From Mollicutes bacterium (GTDB taxonomy: Bacteria > Bacillota_I > Bacilli_A > Izemoplasmatales > Izemoplasmataceae), in assembly GCA_003555335.1 (NCBI GenBank), contig PWHD01000021.1, forward strand, positions 152,676 to 216,675: 64,000 nt of DNA, read 5' to 3'. Under the pieces are notes generated by a model. The model searched no databases, was not told the DNA's origin, and saw only the letters and a program-made list of their open reading frames with translations. Of this stretch, positions 60,760-64,000 are shown piece by piece. Every line of letters starts with the position of its first letter. Positions within the stretch are counted from its first letter, which is position 1. The position numbers and the translations under genes were made by a program.

Positions 60760-61879
60760 CGAAATTGATTCCGATCGCCTTGGCGGAAGCGACAATCTGT
60801 CCATCGGGATCCACATACTTCGCGCCGCCTTTACTGGTTTCGCCGACTTCACCCGTGCCGACGACTTTTTCCAAGTCAACATGGGTCACATCGCGTCCGT
60901 TATAACGGACCATCTTGCCTGCACCACCCTGCAAAAGCAGATCGACCGCCAGTGAACCGAAGCGTTGAGCGAGCAGACGGTCGAACTGACTTGTCGTGCC
61001 GCCGCGCTGGGTATAGGAGAGGTTCGTGTAGCGGACTTCGTGATTGTCGATCATTCCCTGCAGCTGATTGGTGATCTGTTCACCGATACCGCCCAGTCTG
61101 ACCGTATCGGCGGAATCATCAACGATCTCCCGGACTTTGACTTCGCCGCCTTTTGGTTTCGCGCCCTCACTGACAACAATGATGCTGAAGTTCTTGCCGC
61201 TGGCGTCTCTTTCCTTCACTTTCTCGACAACCTTGTCCAGGTCATAAGGTATCTCCGGAATCAAAATGACATCCGCGCTTCCGGCATAACCGCCTTCAAG
61301 CGCGAGCCAACCGGTGTTCCTGCCCATGACTTCAACAACAATCACACGGTCGTGTGAATAGGCCGTGGTATGGATCTTGTCGAGTGAATCCATGATCGAT
61401 GTCAACGCGGTGTTATAACCGAATGTGACATCGGTCGCCGGGAGGTCGTTGTCAATGGTTTTGGGAACCCCGATGACCGGTACACCCTTGCGGTAGAAGT
61501 CGCGGGCACTGGTGAGCGTTCCGTCCCCGCCCACAACGACAAGCGCGTCAACATTTTCCTTTTTCATATTCTCTATTGCGACGTCACTGACATCCTTGTA
61601 CTCGGCATTACCGTCTTCATCGACAAAACGATAATTGAAAAGATTGTCTTTGTTGGACGCTTTCAAGATGGTGCCGCCCTCATGCATAATCCCCGAAACC
61701 TTATCCAGATCCAGTTTGATGAAGTTGTTGTGGTATAGACCGAAGTAACCCTTCAGATAGCCGATAACTTCGATGTCATATTTCATGATGGCGGTTTTCG
61801 TGACTGCACTGATGACCGCATTCAGACCACTACAATCTCCACCTCCTGTGATGATTCCTATTTTCTTGATTGGTTTCAT
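60752..61879 (-). CDS. pfkA: 6-phosphofructokinase, long mixed-signature type
   Basis: Phosphorylates fructose 6-phosphate. The 375-residue chain has TGGGDCSGLN (phosphate loop), GGDGT (117-121) and PKTIDND (139-145). Gly120 is the ATP-type residue, while Lys140 is the residue seen in PPi-type and the longer group III enzymes. So the donor (ATP or PPi) is not certain, though glycine at that position argues for ATP. The ATG at 61879 has CGGAGG upstream. The promoter and a cre-like site lie just before it. Confidence 0.9.
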   Translation of the reverse strand: MKPIKKIGIITGGGDCSGLNAVISAVTKTAIMKYDIEVIGYLKGYFGLYHNNFIKLDLDKVSGIMHEGGTILKASNKDNLFNYRFVDEDGNAEYKDVSDVAIENMKKENVDALVVVGGDGTLTSARDFYRKGVPVIGVPKTIDNDLPATDVTFGYNTALTSIMDSLDKIHTTAYSHDRVIVVEVMGRNTGWLALEGGYAGSADVILIPEIPYDLDKVVEKVKERDASGKNFSIIVVSEGAKPKGGEVKVREIVDDSADTVRLGGIGEQITNQLQGMIDNHEVRYTNLSYTQRGGTTSQFDRLLAQRFGSLAVDLLLQGGAGKMVRYNGRDVTHVDLEKVVGTGEVGETSKGGAKYVDPDGQIVASAKAIGINFGD

Positions 61880-61913
61880 TGTTTTTCCTCCGTTTAAATC
61901 TTTAATCGTATCC

Positions 61914-61942
61914 ATTATACTGTTTATTGTATCAACTCTCAA
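61914..61942 (-). promoter_or_regulatory. Promoter for pfkA
   Basis: Minus strand TTGAGA (61937-61942), 17-base spacer, TATAAT (61914-61919). Confidence 0.8.
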
Positions 61943-61956
61943 TAGATATACAGCTA

Positions 61957-61970
61957 TGAAAACGTTTTTT
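61957..61970. promoter_or_regulatory. cre-like CcpA site upstream of pfkA
   Basis: TGAAAACGTTTTTT has the central CG and left half of the cre consensus; the right half ends in TT instead of CA. It is centred about 57 bases upstream of the inferred pfkA start, a place where CcpA activates glycolytic genes in relatives. Confidence 0.5.
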
Positions 61971-62050
61971 ATCATACATCTGACCTTTCATCTGTGTTAA
62001 AATGAAGTGATAAACAGCGATGTATTAAAATAGGATTTTCCACCCCTATT

Positions 62051-62059
62051 TGCTATAAT
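62051..62059 (+). promoter_or_regulatory. Extended -10 promoter for def operon
   Basis: TGCTATAAT (TATAAT at 62054-62059), about 21 bases before the def ATG; no clear -35 box. Confidence 0.6.
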
Positions 62060-62079
62060 CAAAGCGAGGTGATACAAAC

Positions 62080-62673
62080 ATGATCACAATGAAAGACATC
62101 ATAAGGGAGGGCCACCCCACCCTTGAGAAGAAAGCCGAGCCCGTGCCCCTACCGCCGGCGCCGGAAATCAGACAGACACTGCTTAAGATGCGGGAGTTTC
62201 TGATCAACTCTCAGGATCCCGAGACCCGGGAGAAACACAGTCTCAGAGAAGGTGTCGGTCTGGCTGCACCGCAGATCAATCTCTCCCTGCGGATGCTTGC
62301 CATCCATACCTACGATGAGAAGCTCGAGAACCACCACGATTATATGATGATCAACCCGCGAATCGTTTCGCACTCCGAACAGCTAACCTATATGCCCGGT
62401 GGTGAAGGCTGTCTGAGCATCGACCGCGAAGTCGAAGGACTCGTGCCGCGCTATAAGAAAGTGACCGTGAAAACCCATCTTTACGACCATGTAAGCGACG
62501 AAGTCCAGGAGACCACCCTGAGACTCAGGAACTTCCCCGCCATCGTCTTCCAGCATGAACTAGACCATCTCAACGGCGTACTGTTCACCGAACGCGTCAA
62601 ACCGTCTTTAGAAGATGTAAAACCCATAGAATTCAAAGATCAAAACGAGACCCTTAAGGAGGAAAACCTATGA
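62080..62673 (+). CDS. def: Peptide deformylase
   Basis: Removes the N-formyl group from nascent proteins. Motif 1 GVGLAAPQ (near 60), motif 2 EGCLS (the cysteine binds the metal) and motif 3 HELDH are all present. 197 residues, type II with the longer insertions. GAGGTGAT site precedes the ATG. Overlaps the transaldolase start by four bases. Confidence 0.97.
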   Translation: MITMKDIIREGHPTLEKKAEPVPLPPAPEIRQTLLKMREFLINSQDPETREKHSLREGVGLAAPQINLSLRMLAIHTYDEKLENHHDYMMINPRIVSHSEQLTYMPGGEGCLSIDREVEGLVPRYKKVTVKTHLYDHVSDEVQETTLRLRNFPAIVFQHELDHLNGVLFTERVKPSLEDVKPIEFKDQNETLKEENL

Positions 62674-63320
62674 AACTATTCATCGACAGCGCAAACATCG
62701 AACACATCAAGGACATCGCTTCTCTCGGCATCATCAGCGGCGTGACCACCAACCCCACCCTGATCGCGAGAGAAGGCCGTGACTTCGAAGAAGTCATCAA
62801 GGAAATCACCAGTATCGTCAACGGACCGATCAGCGGCGAAGTCATCAGCCTCGACGCTGACGGCATGGTCGAAGAAGGCAGACGGATCGCCAAGATCCAC
62901 GAGAACATGGTAGTCAAGATCCCAATGACCAAGGAAGGCCTCAAGGCCGTCAAGACACTCGCAAAGGAAAACATCAAGACCAATGTCCCCCTGGTCTTCA
63001 GTGCCAACCAGGCACTTTTCGCCGCCATCGCCGGCGCAACCTACGTCAGCCCCTTTGTCGGAAGACTCGACGACACCCTGCACGACGGCATCCAGGTCGT
63101 CGAAGACATCCGTGATATCTTCGACACCTACGGCTTGGACACCGAAATTATCTCCGCAAGCATCAGAAGCCCCCGTCACCTTGCCGATTCGGCTTTGGCG
63201 GGCGCCCATATCGCCACCGTACCCTACGCCGTTTTCGAAAGTGCCGTCAAACACCCACTGACCGACAAGGGCATCGACGCCTTCTTAAAAGATTGGGAAG
63301 CGGCTTTCGGAAAGAAATAA
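62670..63320 (+). CDS. Transaldolase/fructose-6-phosphate aldolase family protein
   Basis: 216-residue TIM barrel of the small TalC/FSA class. The Schiff-base lysine is Lys83 in [21 protein letters not shown] and [15 protein letters not shown] are family marks. It may serve as transaldolase in the pentose phosphate pathway (rpe is elsewhere in this window) or as an aldolase. AAGGAGG precedes the ATG. Confidence 0.93.
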   Translation: MKLFIDSANIEHIKDIASLGIISGVTTNPTLIAREGRDFEEVIKEITSIVNGPISGEVISLDADGMVEEGRRIAKIHENMVVKIPMTKEGLKAVKTLAKENIKTNVPLVFSANQALFAAIAGATYVSPFVGRLDDTLHDGIQVVEDIRDIFDTYGLDTEIISASIRSPRHLADSALAGAHIATVPYAVFESAVKHPLTDKGIDAFLKDWEAAFGKK

Positions 63321-63359
63321 GATAACACCCACCCCAAACCAAGTTAGATAGGTGATTTC

Positions 63360-63833
63360 ATGTCTGTATACCGCTTCGAAGCGAAAAAACTAAACGGCCG
63401 GACCGTCAGCCTCAGTGATTACGAAGGCAAAGTCATCCTCATCGTCAACACGGCGAGCAAGTGCGGTTTCGCCCCCCAGCTGAAAGCACTCGAACAGCTC
63501 TATCAGGATTACAAAAGCGAAGAATTCGTCGTCCTCGGTTTTCCGAGCGACAATTTCAGAAACCAGGAACACGATGACAACAAAGACATCGAGGAGGCTT
63601 GCCGGGTCAACTACGGTGTCACCTTTCCCATGTTCGAGAAAATCGATGTCAACGGCCCGAAAGCCCATCCCCTTTTCAAGTGGCTGAAGAACCAGAAGCC
63701 GGGACTCTTCGGCAGAAAGATCAAGTGGAACTTCACCAAGTTCCTGATTGACAGAAACGGCCGTGTCATCAAACGCTATGGACCGCTCAAGGACCCCGAA
63801 AAGATGCGTGTCACCATCGCGAAAAACCTCTAG
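63360..63833 (+). CDS. Glutathione-peroxidase-like thiol peroxidase
   Basis: 157 residues, thioredoxin fold. The peroxidatic cysteine is Cys35 in NTASKCGF; a likely resolving cysteine is Cys81 in EACRVNYGV, as in thioredoxin-dependent GPx. Trp123-Asn124 (WNFTKF) complete the site. The catalytic glutamine of the usual FPCNQF loop is Asn65 here (FPSDNF), an unusual change. AGGTGATTTC precedes the ATG. It follows the transaldolase by 39 bases. Confidence 0.9.
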   Translation: MSVYRFEAKKLNGRTVSLSDYEGKVILIVNTASKCGFAPQLKALEQLYQDYKSEEFVVLGFPSDNFRNQEHDDNKDIEEACRVNYGVTFPMFEKIDVNGPKAHPLFKWLKNQKPGLFGRKIKWNFTKFLIDRNGRVIKRYGPLKDPEKMRVTIAKNL

Positions 63834-63837
63834 ATGA

Positions 63838-63865
63838 AAAAAGCCGATTTGTCGGCTTCTTTTGG
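63838..63865 (+). terminator. Terminator of gpx
   Basis: AAGCCGA and TCGGCTT stem with a four-base loop and CTTTT tail, right after the gpx stop. Confidence 0.85.
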
Positions 63866-63887
63866 TCTTGAACCTTTCTTTCACATA

Positions 63888-63912
63888 AAAAGTCCACCTG
63901 AAAAGGTGGACT
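63888..63912 (-). terminator. Terminator for an unseen minus-strand gene
   Basis: AGTCCACCT/AGGTGGACT hairpin with a four-base loop; the minus strand continues TTTTTATG. No gene in the window precedes it on that strand. Confidence 0.7.
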
Positions 63913-63936
63913 CAGACTGTTGACAAATACTAGTTA

Positions 63937-63978
63937 TATAAAAGCCACAATTCAAATTATCATCGAATTGCGGCTTTT
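63937..63978. repeat. AT-rich imperfect hairpin near window end
   Basis: AAAGCC-A-CAATTC pairs with GAATTG-C-GGCTTT around a 10-11 base loop, with T-runs on both strands; a second, possibly bidirectional terminator. The last 22 bases show nothing else. Confidence 0.65.
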
Positions 63979-64000
63979 TTCATGATTTTTGTAAAAATAA

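Noticed and set aside
63920..63941. TTGACA followed by TATATA near the window end
   Set aside because: Spacing between the boxes is only nine bases, too short for sigma-A use; no start codon with ribosome site follows.
1..64000. CRISPR arrays, insertion sequences, prophage, tRNA or rRNA genes
   Set aside because: I saw no regularly spaced repeats, transposase or integrase motifs, tRNA cloverleaf with CCA-type ends or rRNA signature on either strand.

Overview
The window reads as a chromosomal housekeeping segment of a low-to-moderate GC member of the Bacillota or Mycoplasmatota, with GC near one half by eye. The pointers are PolC-type DNA polymerase III, AddA/AddB instead of RecBCD, the DnaB/DnaI primosome loaders, RqcH, YlbF/YlbG, a UPF0223 (YktA-like) protein, CcpA, three T-box leaders on aminoacyl-tRNA synthetases, and strong Shine-Dalgarno sites. 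UGA is a normal stop codon (rpe, pheS, polA, trmB and others), so the Mycoplasma UGA=Trp code is excluded. Several traits (short AddB, an ECF pantothenate transporter beside coaX, a reduced gene set per operon) would fit an Izemoplasma/Haloplasma/Erysipelotrichia-like lineage. That placement is inference. I see no insertion sequence, prophage, CRISPR array, rRNA or tRNA gene.

Layout, mostly on the minus strand. 1-11.6 kb: one probable operon transcribed rlmN, addB, addA, an FtsX-type ABC ATPase and permease, rsgA, rpe, thiN (cut by the window edge). 11.7-14.4 kb: an O-antigen-ligase-like membrane protein and alanine dehydrogenase. 14.6-19.0 kb: T-box, pheS, an alpha/beta hydrolase and pheT. 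19.1-27.1 kb: pepF, a Bax-inhibitor-1 protein, polC, rpoZ, gmk. 27.2-29.7 kb (plus): rqcH and a multi-pass membrane protein. 29.7-32.2 kb: T-box, a MazG-like protein and thrS. 32.2-40.5 kb: the polA, CDF transporter, nitroreductase, mutM, coaE, dnaB, membrane methyltransferase, dnaI cluster. 40.6-45.6 kb: acpP, coaX, panT-like ECF component, M42 peptidase, trmB, pepV. 45.7-48.1 kb (plus): heavy-metal P-type ATPase and its ArsR regulator. 48.2-51.9 kb: a GAF-GGDEF protein, T-box plus tyrS, ccpA. 52.0-56.9 kb: ylbF, ylbG, rpsP, khpA, a NatAB-type ABC exporter, rimM, trmD, rplS. 57.1-59.7 kb (plus): a thioredoxin-CcdA fusion, an unknown 96-residue protein, and a cysteine desulfurase. 59.8-61.9 kb: an RsuA-type pseudouridine synthase, a UPF0223 protein and phosphofructokinase. 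62.1-63.8 kb (plus): def, a transaldolase-like protein, and a glutathione-peroxidase-like protein. The window ends in stacked hairpins.

Functionally the region links translation (three tRNA synthetases, ribosomal proteins, rRNA/tRNA modification, ribosome rescue), DNA replication and repair, CoA and acyl-carrier supply, and central sugar metabolism. A candidate CcpA circuit is visible: near-consensus cre palindromes lie in the ccpA promoter and upstream of pfkA. The least explained parts are the thioredoxin-CcdA/unknown/desulfurase operon, the passenger genes placed inside otherwise conserved operons (hydrolase in pheST, MazG in the thrS leader operon, NatAB inside rpsP-rplS, methyltransferase between dnaB and dnaI), and the shortened AddB. 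No clear-cut new defence or mobile system is visible.
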